A stretch of 6,960 bases of DNA from Phycisphaerales bacterium (GCA_016764015.1 JAESSR010000284.1:1-6960); one strand, 5' to 3'. Counted from the stretch's first letter, positions 1-6,423 are shown. Numbers and translations are program-made. Notes: a model not told the origin generated them from the letters alone.

Positions 1-1060
1 AGCACCAGTTGCTCGTCCTGTCGAGACTCGTCGCCCGTTGAACTTACCGACGACTCCTGTTGCTCCGGCGTATTCGCCGCAGCAGCCACAGCCGGCGCAG
101 TACATTCAGCAACCGCCTGTACGGCAACCGATGCAGCAACCGATGCAGCAGCCAGCTTACGGATATGCCCCGCCACCACCGGCGTATCCGTATCCGCCTC
201 AATATCCGTATGGCTACGCACCTCCGCCACCGCCTCCGGGCTATGGCTACCCACAGCCCGTGCCACAACAGGCACCGCAGCAACAGGGTTTGCCGTATGC
301 ACCAGGGTATCAAGGCCCGGGCGCGTATCGTCCGATCCCAAGCCCGGCACAGCAGAGCATTGTTCAGCCAGGTCATGCCGAGGGGTACATCCCGTTCAAG
401 GGCATCCGCCGAACGATTGCCAATCGCTTGCGTGAATCCGTCAACACCGCGGTGCACTTCACCGTGATGGACGAGGCAGATGTGACGGCGATCGACGCGC
501 TCCGCAAGGAAGTGACTGCACAGACCGGCGTGAAAATCAGCTTCTTACCCTTCGTGTGTGCCGCGGTGTCCAAGGCACTCGCCGGGCACTTCGGTGCGAT
601 GAACAGCACCGTTGACGAAGCCAACGAGCAGATTGTTCAATACAGTGCGGTCAACCTTGGCATCGCCACCGATACTGAGAACGGGTTGATGGTGCCTGTG
701 ATCCGTGATGCGGATCGGATGAACCTCGTCGAGATGGCCCAGGCCATCGCATCAATCGCAGCGAGCGCACGCGATCGTTCAATCCCACGCGAGTTGTTGA
801 TGGGTTCGACATTCACGATCTCAAATGTTGGCTCGCACGCGGGCAAGTTTGCGACGCCTGTGATCAACACCCCAGAGGTTGCGATTCTTGCGGTGGGCAA
901 AGCCTACGACGGCGTGGTTGTCCGCGATGGACAAGCCATGGTGGGCAAGATCATGCCTTTGTCCTTGGCGTGCGATCATCGTGTCGTCGATGGTGCAACC
1001 GCAGCATTGGCTTTGGCCGAGATTGTGGAATCATTGCAGAATCCGGAATCACTTCTTTAG
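1..1060 (+). CDS. 2-oxoacid dehydrogenase E2 (dihydrolipoyl acyltransferase), 5' end cut off
   Basis: This is the C-terminal part of the E2 core subunit of a 2-oxoacid dehydrogenase complex, which moves an acyl group from lipoyl-lysine to CoA in the cytoplasm. The frame is open from base 2 with no stop, so the gene starts before the window; the TTG at 38 is an internal Leu codon, not a start. From about 38 to 375 the protein is a linker rich in Pro, Gln and Tyr, including YGYAPPPP twice. The catalytic acyltransferase domain follows (about 380-1060). It ends with the active-site motif DHRVVDG (974-994), with His at 977-979 and the assisting Asp six codons before Ala-Thr-Ala. The stretch ISNVGSHAGKFATPVINTPE and the early MDEADVT motif resemble pyruvate or branched-chain E2 rather than 2-oxoglutarate E2, but the substrate is not certain. 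No lipoyl or peripheral subunit-binding domain is visible; they should lie upstream. The thiolase starts 22 bp downstream, so co-transcription is likely. Confidence 0.93.
   Translation, partial: APVARPVETRRPLNLPTTPVAPAYSPQQPQPAQYIQQPPVRQPMQQPMQQPAYGYAPPPPAYPYPPQYPYGYAPPPPPPGYGYPQPVPQQAPQQQGLPYAPGYQGPGAYRPIPSPAQQSIVQPGHAEGYIPFKGIRRTIANRLRESVNTAVHFTVMDEADVTAIDALRKEVTAQTGVKISFLPFVCAAVSKALAGHFGAMNSTVDEANEQIVQYSAVNLGIATDTENGLMVPVIRDADRMNLVEMAQAIASIAASARDRSIPRELLMGSTFTISNVGSHAGKFATPVINTPEVAILAVGKAYDGVVVRDGQAMVGKIMPLSLACDHRVVDGATAALALAEIVESLQNPESLL
124..147 (+). repeat. 12-bp tandem repeat, two copies, in the E2 linker
   Basis: The unit gcaaccgatgca occurs twice in perfect tandem, followed by a degenerate third start (gcagcc). 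It lies in the coding frame and encodes a QPMQ repeat within the Pro/Gln-rich linker. Because the unit is a multiple of three, copy-number change would keep the reading frame. It looks like linker growth by slippage rather than a regulatory site. Confidence 0.7.
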
Positions 1061-1071
1061 GCGACTGTTTT

Positions 1072-1077
1072 AGGTGA
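1072..1077 (+). promoter_or_regulatory. Shine-Dalgarno site that decides the thiolase start
   Basis: AGGTGA matches the end of the 16S anti-Shine-Dalgarno sequence and stands 5 nt before ATG at 1083. The in-frame GTG at 1074 falls inside this site, so it is probably part of the ribosome binding site and not the start codon. Confidence 0.7.
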
Positions 1078-1082
1078 CCATT

Positions 1083-2288
1083 ATGCAACGACGAGCCGCT
1101 GTGATCTGTGCCTTGCGAACGCCTATCGGTCGATACGGCGGAGCGTTGGCGTCTGTCCGTCCTGATGACTTGGCTGCCCATGTCATCCGTGCGGTAGTCA
1201 AGCAATCAAAGATTGATCCTGCACTCATTGACGAGGTCTATCTTGGTGCCGCGAATCAATCTGGCGAAGACAACCGAAATGTTGCACGCATGGCGGGGCT
1301 GTTGGCGGGCTTGCCCGAAACCGTACCAGGATCGACAGTGAACCGACTCTGTGCATCCGGTCTCGACGCGATCAACATCGCGGCAAGTATGATCGAAACA
1401 AACCACGGCGATATCTTCATCGCCGGCGGCGTCGAATCGATGAGCCGAGCACCGTATGTGCTGAGCAAATCAGAAACAGCGTTCGGGCGATCACAAGAAC
1501 TCTTCGACACTTCCATCGGATGGCGATTTATCAATCCGAAACTCGCCGAACTCCATCACCCATTCCCGATGGGCGAAACCGCCGAGAATATTGCACGCAA
1601 GTACAACATCTCACGCGAAGACCAAGACCAGTTCGCGTTTTCAAGTCAACAGAAATGGGCGAAGGCCCACGAACTAGGATTGTTCAAAGATGAGATTGTT
1701 CCGGTTTCAATTCCGCAACGAAAAGGCGATCCGATCATCGTTGATACCGACGAGCATCCACGCCCCGACATGACCCTTGAGAAACTCGCCAAGCTCCGCC
1801 CGGTGTTCGCCAAGGATGATTTGGGCTCCGTCACGGCCGGCAACTCGTCGGGCATCAACGATGGTGCTTCGGCCCTTCTGCTCGTCGAAGAATGCAAAGC
1901 CAAAGAACTCGGACTCACCCCGTTGGCATTTGTCGGCATGAGCGCATCTGCAGGTGTTGACCCAGCCTACATGGGCATTGGCCCAGCCCCCGCGATCCGT
2001 AAAGCACTTAAGCGAGCGAGCCTGACAATCAACGACATTGATCTGATCGAACTCAACGAAGCATTCGCGGCTCAATCCATCGCTTGCGCCCGCGAACTCA
2101 ACATTGATCAATCCAAACTCAATGTCAAAGGCGGCGCGATCGCGGTCGGACATCCATTGGGTTGCAGTGGTGCACGCATCGCAACAACACTCATCCACGA
2201 GATGGTGCGGACCGATGCCAAGCGTGGGCTCGCATCGCTGTGTGTAGGTGTGGGACAGGGTCTTGCGACGGTCTTTGAGCGAGCCTAA
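1083..2288 (+). CDS. Thiolase, 3-oxoadipyl-CoA thiolase (PcaF)-like acetyl-CoA acyltransferase
   Basis: This is a degradative-type thiolase of 401 residues, which cleaves a 3-oxoacyl-CoA with CoA to give acetyl-CoA and a shortened acyl-CoA in the cytoplasm. Numbered from ATG 1083, it has the nucleophilic Cys90 (NRLCASG), the NEAFA motif at about 325-329, His357 (GGAIAVGHPLGCSGAR) and the acid/base Cys387 (CVGVGQG). The N-terminal RTPIGRYGGAL and the DTSIGWRF segment near residue 145 are typical of the 3-oxoadipyl-CoA thiolase branch, as is the length of about 400. ATG 1083 is preferred over GTG 1074 because AGGTGA sits 5 nt ahead of it. The gene follows the E2 gene by 22 bp and ends flush against the convergent aminotransferase gene. 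In this context it could perform the last step of the chain encoded on the other strand. Family assignment is firm. The exact substrate is inferred; acetoacetyl-CoA or a medium-chain 3-oxoacyl-CoA remains possible. Confidence 0.95.
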   Translation: MQRRAAVICALRTPIGRYGGALASVRPDDLAAHVIRAVVKQSKIDPALIDEVYLGAANQSGEDNRNVARMAGLLAGLPETVPGSTVNRLCASGLDAINIAASMIETNHGDIFIAGGVESMSRAPYVLSKSETAFGRSQELFDTSIGWRFINPKLAELHHPFPMGETAENIARKYNISREDQDQFAFSSQQKWAKAHELGLFKDEIVPVSIPQRKGDPIIVDTDEHPRPDMTLEKLAKLRPVFAKDDLGSVTAGNSSGINDGASALLLVEECKAKELGLTPLAFVGMSASAGVDPAYMGIGPAPAIRKALKRASLTINDIDLIELNEAFAAQSIACARELNIDQSKLNVKGGAIAVGHPLGCSGARIATTLIHEMVRTDAKRGLASLCVGVGQGLATVFERA

Positions 2289-2316
2289 TCAACCCATCGC
2301 AACGAGCTTCTCAAAG
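2273..2316. other. 7-bp inverted repeat across the convergent gene ends
   Basis: CTTTGAG (2273-2279) and CTCAAAG (2310-2316) are perfect inverted arms separated by 30 nt, spanning the adjacent stop codons of the two converging genes. The stem is short, the loop is long and neither side has a T-run, so this is at best a weak bidirectional termination element. It is recorded because there is no other possible terminator at this junction. Confidence 0.2.
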
Positions 2317-3611
2317 CCTCGTTCATAAGCAGCAATCAATGCGTTAATATCAGCTTCGCTCATAGGGGTCGAGAGCGTCGCCGTACAGGTATTGATGAGC
2401 ACAAAGCCTTCGTCGAACATGTAATCGAGCAGGAAGTTCAGCCTTTTGTTTTCTTCCGGCGTGAGGTACGCCTCGCGGAAGTTGCGAGGCGGCTGCGCCT
2501 TCATATGCACCCGGAACATCGCCCCGCCACCAGTCACACATGCGGTCACTCCGGTATCTCGGATCGCTTTTTCGATCCCATCTATCGCATACTTGGCCAA
2601 CGCATTGAGTTTTCTAACGGCTGGCTCATCGAACTTCTTCATCGCGACGAGCCCAGCGGTAATGCTAATTGGATTGGCCGAGAATGTACCCGAGTGTGGG
2701 AATAGGAGTTTCTTCGATCGTGGATTGAGCACTTCCATCACATCGGATCGCCCAGCGACGGCTCCGATCGGGAACCCGCCGCCGATCATCTTGCCCATCG
2801 CAGTGAGATCAGCCGTGATGCCATAACGAGATTGCAAACCGGCGTGCTCGGTGCGGAAAGTAATCACTTCATCGAGCACAAGCAACGCACCGTTGCGTTT
2901 GGTCCAATCCCGGATCACGGTGACAAACTCTTGATCCGCCGGGCGCAGCCCCACACGGTGAGGCATCAAATCCAAAAGTACACACGCAAGCTCATCGGCA
3001 TGCTCATCAAGAATAGCAATCGCACGCTCTGGATCGTTGAAAGGAATAATCACCACATCGTTGAGGGCCGACTCGGGTGTCCCATGAGCAAGCGGAACGC
3101 TCTTGGGATGATCGATCTCGCCCCAGGTTTCTGGGTTTGGTGCTTGGCTGACTTCGGCGTAGTCGTACCCGCCGTGATACGCGCCTTCGACCTTAGCGAT
3201 CTTCGCTCTGCCAGTGAATGCACGCGATGATTTTAGCATCACCATAAGCGCCTCGGTCCCTGAGTTCACGAAACGGATTTTTTCAAACCCAGGGTTTCGC
3301 CCGCACAGAAGCTCGGCGTACTCAACTTCAACTTCGGTTGCCATCGTAAACGCTGAGCCTTTTCCAAGCTGCTCAGTCACGGCTTTGACCACATCAGGAT
3401 CGGCATGACCATGAATCAGCGAGGCCATGTTATTGGCGAAGTCGAGCCGTTTGACGCCTTCGATATCAGTCAGCCAGCAACCCGCACCGAAATCGGCATA
3501 CGCGGGGTGCGGATCACGCAGCACGGTATTTCGACTCACGCCACCAGCAAGCACTTTGAGTGCTCGTTCATAGAGGGCTGCGCTTTGACTGACTTTGGTT
3601 GGCGTACTCAT
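2289..3611 (-). CDS. Class III PLP aminotransferase, probable beta-amino acid aminotransferase
   Basis: This is a fold-type I PLP enzyme of 440 residues in the class III aminotransferase family, close to the glutamate-1-semialdehyde aminomutase and beta-amino acid aminotransferase branch. Visible motifs are NSGTEA (116-121, PLP phosphate), YHGGYD (145-150), LDEV with the PLP-ring Asp247, GKMIGGGFPIGA with Schiff-base Lys274, and SGTF (307-310). Arg32, after the N-terminal glycine pair, lies where this branch can bind a substrate carboxylate. True HemL proteins have YHGHAD where this one has YHGGYD, and this locus has no haem genes. It is the last gene of the minus-strand operon, 15 nt after CoA-transferase subunit B and with only a weak GGAT before its ATG. 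In context it would convert a 3-amino acid made by the upstream aminomutase into a 3-oxo acid; that role is inferred. A YodT-like role in beta-lysine metabolism is the closest known parallel. Confidence 0.88.
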   Translation of the reverse strand: MSTPTKVSQSAALYERALKVLAGGVSRNTVLRDPHPAYADFGAGCWLTDIEGVKRLDFANNMASLIHGHADPDVVKAVTEQLGKGSAFTMATEVEVEYAELLCGRNPGFEKIRFVNSGTEALMVMLKSSRAFTGRAKIAKVEGAYHGGYDYAEVSQAPNPETWGEIDHPKSVPLAHGTPESALNDVVIIPFNDPERAIAILDEHADELACVLLDLMPHRVGLRPADQEFVTVIRDWTKRNGALLVLDEVITFRTEHAGLQSRYGITADLTAMGKMIGGGFPIGAVAGRSDVMEVLNPRSKKLLFPHSGTFSANPISITAGLVAMKKFDEPAVRKLNALAKYAIDGIEKAIRDTGVTACVTGGGAMFRVHMKAQPPRNFREAYLTPEENKRLNFLLDYMFDEGFVLINTCTATLSTPMSEADINALIAAYERGFEKLVAMG

Positions 3612-3626
3612 TTGATGTATCCGTTT

Positions 3627-4298
3627 TTACGAAGAGATTGGCAACAACTCGGCATCGGTTCGTTCTTGGACATAATCGAACTCAACACCCGGGCTCAACT
3701 CAATAAGTTGGAACCCTTGGTCAGTGATATCAATGACCGCGAGATCTGTATACACACGCGAGATCACACCGACACCAGTCAATGGGAAGGTGCACTTTTC
3801 GACGAGCTTTGGATCGCCGTGCTTTGTGCAGTGCTGGGTAATGACAAACACCGATTTCACACCCGCAACCAGATCCATCGCGCCACCGACCGCTGGGATC
3901 GCTCCAGGCTTACCGGTTGACCAGTTGGCAAGATCGCCGCCTTTAGAAACTTGCATCGCACCGAGCACGCACAGATCAATATGCCCGCCTCGGATCATCG
4001 AAAAGCTATCCGCATGATGGAAAAACGCTGCACCGGGATTGGCGGTCACTTGTCGTTTGCCTGCATTAATAAGTTCAAGATCACCCTTGCCTTCTTCCGG
4101 CGAAGGGCCCATGCCCAGCAATCCATTCTCGGTGTGATAAATCAGCGTTCGCCCTTCGGGGACAAACTTCGTCACCAGTTCAGGGATGCCAATACCAAGA
4201 TTCACAAACGATCCATTGGGAATATCTTGTGCCAGTCGGCTCGCCATCTCTTCGCGGATTCTGCCGATAATCTGAGGCGTTTGTGTATGCTCGCTCAT
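3627..4298 (-). CDS. 3-oxoacid CoA-transferase subunit B (PcaJ-like)
   Basis: This is the catalytic beta subunit of a two-subunit family I CoA-transferase, which moves CoA from a donor such as succinyl-CoA to a 3-oxo acid. It has 223 residues, slightly longer than the usual 210-220. Motifs are NLGIGIPELV (33-42), the catalytic HTENGLLG with Glu57 (most relatives have Ser where Thr56 is), FFHHADSFSMIRGGHID (92-108) and IPAVGGAMDLV (134-144). The FFHHADSF and TGKPGAIPAVGG segments resemble 3-oxoadipate CoA-transferase PcaJ more than human-type SCOT or AtoA. The ATG overlaps the stop of subunit A by 4 nt (ATGA, 4295-4298), with AGGAG 10 nt upstream. It acts as a complex with subunit A. The family is certain; acetoacetate, 3-oxoadipate or a 3-oxo-6-aminohexanoate derivative are all possible acceptors. 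Confidence 0.94.
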   Translation of the reverse strand: MSEHTQTPQIIGRIREEMASRLAQDIPNGSFVNLGIGIPELVTKFVPEGRTLIYHTENGLLGMGPSPEEGKGDLELINAGKRQVTANPGAAFFHHADSFSMIRGGHIDLCVLGAMQVSKGGDLANWSTGKPGAIPAVGGAMDLVAGVKSVFVITQHCTKHGDPKLVEKCTFPLTGVGVISRVYTDLAVIDITDQGFQLIELSPGVEFDYVQERTDAELLPISS

Positions 4299-5005
4299 GG
4301 GTAGGACACTCCTGCTGCAACAAGTTGCGATTCAAACACTGGACTCGCGATCTCGACGACACGATTCACAAAGATGCCCGGAGTCACAACAACCTCAGGA
4401 TCAATCTCGCCCGGCTCGACCACCTTGTTCACCTGAACAATGCTGACCTTCGCCGCCATCGCCATGATGGGTCCAAAGTTGCGTGCGGTTTTGTTGTACA
4501 CAATATTCCCATGCGTATCGCCGGCTCGCCCTTTAATAAACGCAAAGTCTGCCTTAAGTCCTAGTTCCATCAAATAATCCTGCCCATTGAACGAACGGGT
4601 TTCTTTTCCCTCAGCCAATGGCGTGCCAACCGCAGCAGGAGTAAAAAACGCAGGAATCCCTGCGCCGCCAGCACGGATGCGCTCAGCGAGCGTACCCTGA
4701 GGCACAAGCTCAAGCTCGATCTTGCCATTGTTGTACAGATCAGGAAACACCGTCGAGTTGGCCGTCCGTGGGAACGAACAAATGATCTTGGATACGCGTT
4801 CGGCTTTGAGTAATGCCGCGAGCCCGACCTCGCCCGAACCAGTATTATTGCTGGCGATCGTTAGATCCTTGGCACCCTGATCGATCAGCGCGTGGATCAA
4901 CTCGATCGGGCTGCCGGCTTCGCCGAACCCGCCGATCATGATCGTTGCACCGTCGAACACATCCTTAACCGCCTCGGCGGCGCTGCTGATCTGCTTGTTG
5001 ATCAT
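4295..5005 (-). CDS. 3-oxoacid CoA-transferase subunit A (PcaI-like)
   Basis: This is the alpha subunit of the same CoA-transferase, 236 residues. The family signature DGATIMIGGFGEAGSP (18-33) contains the GGFG CoA-binding loop. DLTIASNNTGSGEVGLAALL (47-66), the CSFPR segment (76-80), VPQGTLAERIRAGG (101-114) and ARNFGPIMAMAAK (174-186) are all strongly like 3-oxoadipate CoA-transferase subunit PcaI. The start is ATG 5005, whose A is also the last base of the aminomutase stop (TAATG). No strong Shine-Dalgarno site is visible, so translation probably depends on coupling to the aminomutase. With subunit B it would activate the 3-oxo acid so the thiolase can cleave it. Standing between an aminomutase and an aminotransferase, rather than beside aromatic-degradation genes, is unusual for a PcaI-like protein. 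Confidence 0.94.
   Translation of the reverse strand: MINKQISSAAEAVKDVFDGATIMIGGFGEAGSPIELIHALIDQGAKDLTIASNNTGSGEVGLAALLKAERVSKIICSFPRTANSTVFPDLYNNGKIELELVPQGTLAERIRAGGAGIPAFFTPAAVGTPLAEGKETRSFNGQDYLMELGLKADFAFIKGRAGDTHGNIVYNKTARNFGPIMAMAAKVSIVQVNKVVEPGEIDPEVVVTPGIFVNRVVEIASPVFESQLVAAGVSYP
4309..4313 (-). promoter_or_regulatory. Ribosome binding site of CoA-transferase subunit B, inside subunit A
   Basis: AGGAG on the minus strand stands 10 nt before the ATG at 4298 and lies within the last codons of subunit A. With the ATGA stop/start overlap it supports the chosen start and coupled, near-equal production of the two subunits. Confidence 0.6.
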
Positions 5006-6423
5006 TACGCATCGTCTTTCGTCACACGGGTGTAATCGTAAAGCCCGGCCTCGTCAAACAAGACACGGTCTTCATAATCATCGAACCATGCCGCCTCAGG
5101 ATTACGACCAACGATACACACCTTGCCACGATCTGGAGCACTTGCTGCATTCCGCAGAAGCTTAAAGATAACGACACCATTCTCGCTGCCCTTGAGACCG
5201 GGGATTGGCTCGTTGGTGACGGCGACAATTTCAGTCTTGCCCTTGTAGTGCGTAATCGAAAGTTTCGCATGGTTTTCAACGCCCGACAAACCCTTTTGCG
5301 ATTCGTTGAGGATTCGCCAGGACTCTTCCATCGGGATGTTGAACGCTTTGTACGCGATGATGTCTCGCCCGCAGAAGAAGTAATGGTTGTCCGCACCGAT
5401 GCGCTTCATCTCGCGTTGCATAATGCGAATCGCTTCGACATTGTTGTTGATATCCTTGATGATCGGCGTCTGGTTCTCAACGGTGATCCAGCCGCGATCG
5501 AGCAAGCTTCGCATCGCTCTGCCGGTTTCGGGGACCCAAACGAAGAAACCTTTGTCATCCTTGATGTACTCGCTCTCGCTGGTCTTCGCGAGGAACTCAT
5601 CTGGGTGCTCGAAGTGAACCATGAAGTGCATACCGACCTCTGGGTAGGCTTCGTGGAAGCCGTCGAGCATCGCGAAGAATGTATCGTCAAACCGCTGGGG
5701 ATAGAACGCCATTTCTTTGGTGCCTACACGGATAGATTCAATCCCGGCCTCTGCCAATGCGGAGAACCATGCCGCGAGCTTGGCATTGTTGAGCACCATC
5801 GGATCACCACCCGAGAGCAGAATCTCCCGGAGTTTTTCACGCCCACACACTGGATGGCGGCCGCCGTTGGCTTTGACTGCATCATTGAACTCATGGATGT
5901 ATCCAACAATCTCAGGAATCTTGGCGAGTCCTTTTTTCGCAACAGTGCCGTCGGCTCGTTCAACTTCTTTGCGAGCGATCAGCTCTTCGCGATAGCAGAA
6001 TCGACAATGTGCCGAGCATGTGGAGACCACATACATCAGCCCCATCTCATACTTATGCAAAAGCCCTTCGACCGGCGAGTAATCCATCTGGTTGCCCGGA
6101 TCTTCTGAACCAGCAAGGTCGAGGGTTTCGTCCGGGCTTGCTTTGACAAGCTTTTGGATCGGCAAGCTAAAGCGTGCAAGCTCGGCAAAGTGACGCGTCA
6201 CCTTCACAGGCATCCGAGATTCAACATCCCGATCAGTCTTCTTGAGTACGCTCAACTGGACAAGTTCGTCCGAGCTATAAAAACTCTGAAGATCCTCCGC
6301 AACTGTTTCCTTCAAGAACGGAGCAAGCCCGTTGATGATCTCACGCTTGTGAGGCACATCCGTCACGGTGTCGAGAAATGCCTGCTCTTTGGCGGTCGGG
6401 ACATATTTGGTTGCTGTGGACAT
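5005..6423 (-). CDS. kamA: KamA-family radical SAM amino acid 2,3-aminomutase (divergent)
   Basis: This is a radical S-adenosylmethionine, PLP-dependent aminomutase of 472 residues, expected to move an amino group from C2 to C3 of an amino acid. The [4Fe-4S]/SAM motif is Cys136-x3-Cys140-x2-Cys143 (CSAHCRFC), followed by Arg145, which corresponds to the substrate-carboxylate Arg134 of clostridial lysine 2,3-aminomutase. LLSGGD (202-207), PQRFD (242-246), VHFEHPDE (269-276) and ENQT (316-319) match the family in order. The probable PLP lysine is Lys396 (YKGKTE), but the classical PGGGGK loop is absent. So are the C-terminal CxCxxC zinc residues. About 25 extra residues lie near 150-197 and about 20 near 276-300. 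The pocket position equivalent to Asp330 is not acidic. ATG 6423 was chosen because GGAG precedes it by 8 nt and the N-terminus reads MSTATKYVPT; an upstream GTG at 6513 would run through the palindrome. It is the first gene of the operon. The family is firm. Lysine as substrate is uncertain, so the symbol marks the family only. Confidence 0.9.
   Translation of the reverse strand: MSTATKYVPTAKEQAFLDTVTDVPHKREIINGLAPFLKETVAEDLQSFYSSDELVQLSVLKKTDRDVESRMPVKVTRHFAELARFSLPIQKLVKASPDETLDLAGSEDPGNQMDYSPVEGLLHKYEMGLMYVVSTCSAHCRFCYREELIARKEVERADGTVAKKGLAKIPEIVGYIHEFNDAVKANGGRHPVCGREKLREILLSGGDPMVLNNAKLAAWFSALAEAGIESIRVGTKEMAFYPQRFDDTFFAMLDGFHEAYPEVGMHFMVHFEHPDEFLAKTSESEYIKDDKGFFVWVPETGRAMRSLLDRGWITVENQTPIIKDINNNVEAIRIMQREMKRIGADNHYFFCGRDIIAYKAFNIPMEESWRILNESQKGLSGVENHAKLSITHYKGKTEIVAVTNEPIPGLKGSENGVVIFKLLRNAASAPDRGKVCIVGRNPEAAWFDDYEDRVLFDEAGLYDYTRVTKDDA

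Noticed and set aside
60..467. Arg-rich open frames overlapping the E2 linker on both strands
   Set aside because: They are out-of-frame shadows of the repetitive Pro/Gln coding sequence and the E2 frame is clearly the real one.
1074..1082. GTG 1074 as thiolase start
   Set aside because: The GTG lies inside the AGGTGA Shine-Dalgarno site of ATG 1083, and the thiolase homology begins after the ATG.
2289..3611. HemL, glutamate-1-semialdehyde aminomutase of haem synthesis
   Set aside because: The fold and PLP motifs agree, but the HemL YHGHAD motif is replaced by YHGGYD, and the gene is in a catabolic operon.
1083..5005. Ordinary protocatechuate/beta-ketoadipate pathway (pcaIJF) locus
   Set aside because: The enzymes resemble PcaI, PcaJ and PcaF, but there are no ring-cleavage, lactonase or cycloisomerase genes, and the CoA-transferase genes are locked between an aminomutase and an aminotransferase.
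5006..5012. TACGCAT, identical to half of the palindrome, at the aminomutase/CoA-transferase junction
   Set aside because: A single 7-base match is expected about once by chance in a window of this size on both strands, and there is no second arm here.
5248..6108. Long open frame (286 codons) on the plus strand
   Set aside because: It lies wholly antisense to the aminomutase, has no recognisable domain or ribosome binding site, and follows from the codon bias of the real gene.
5005..6423. EpmB, the EF-P lysine aminomutase
   Set aside because: EpmB is much shorter (about 340 residues) and occurs with efp or epmA; this protein has 472 residues and catabolic neighbours.
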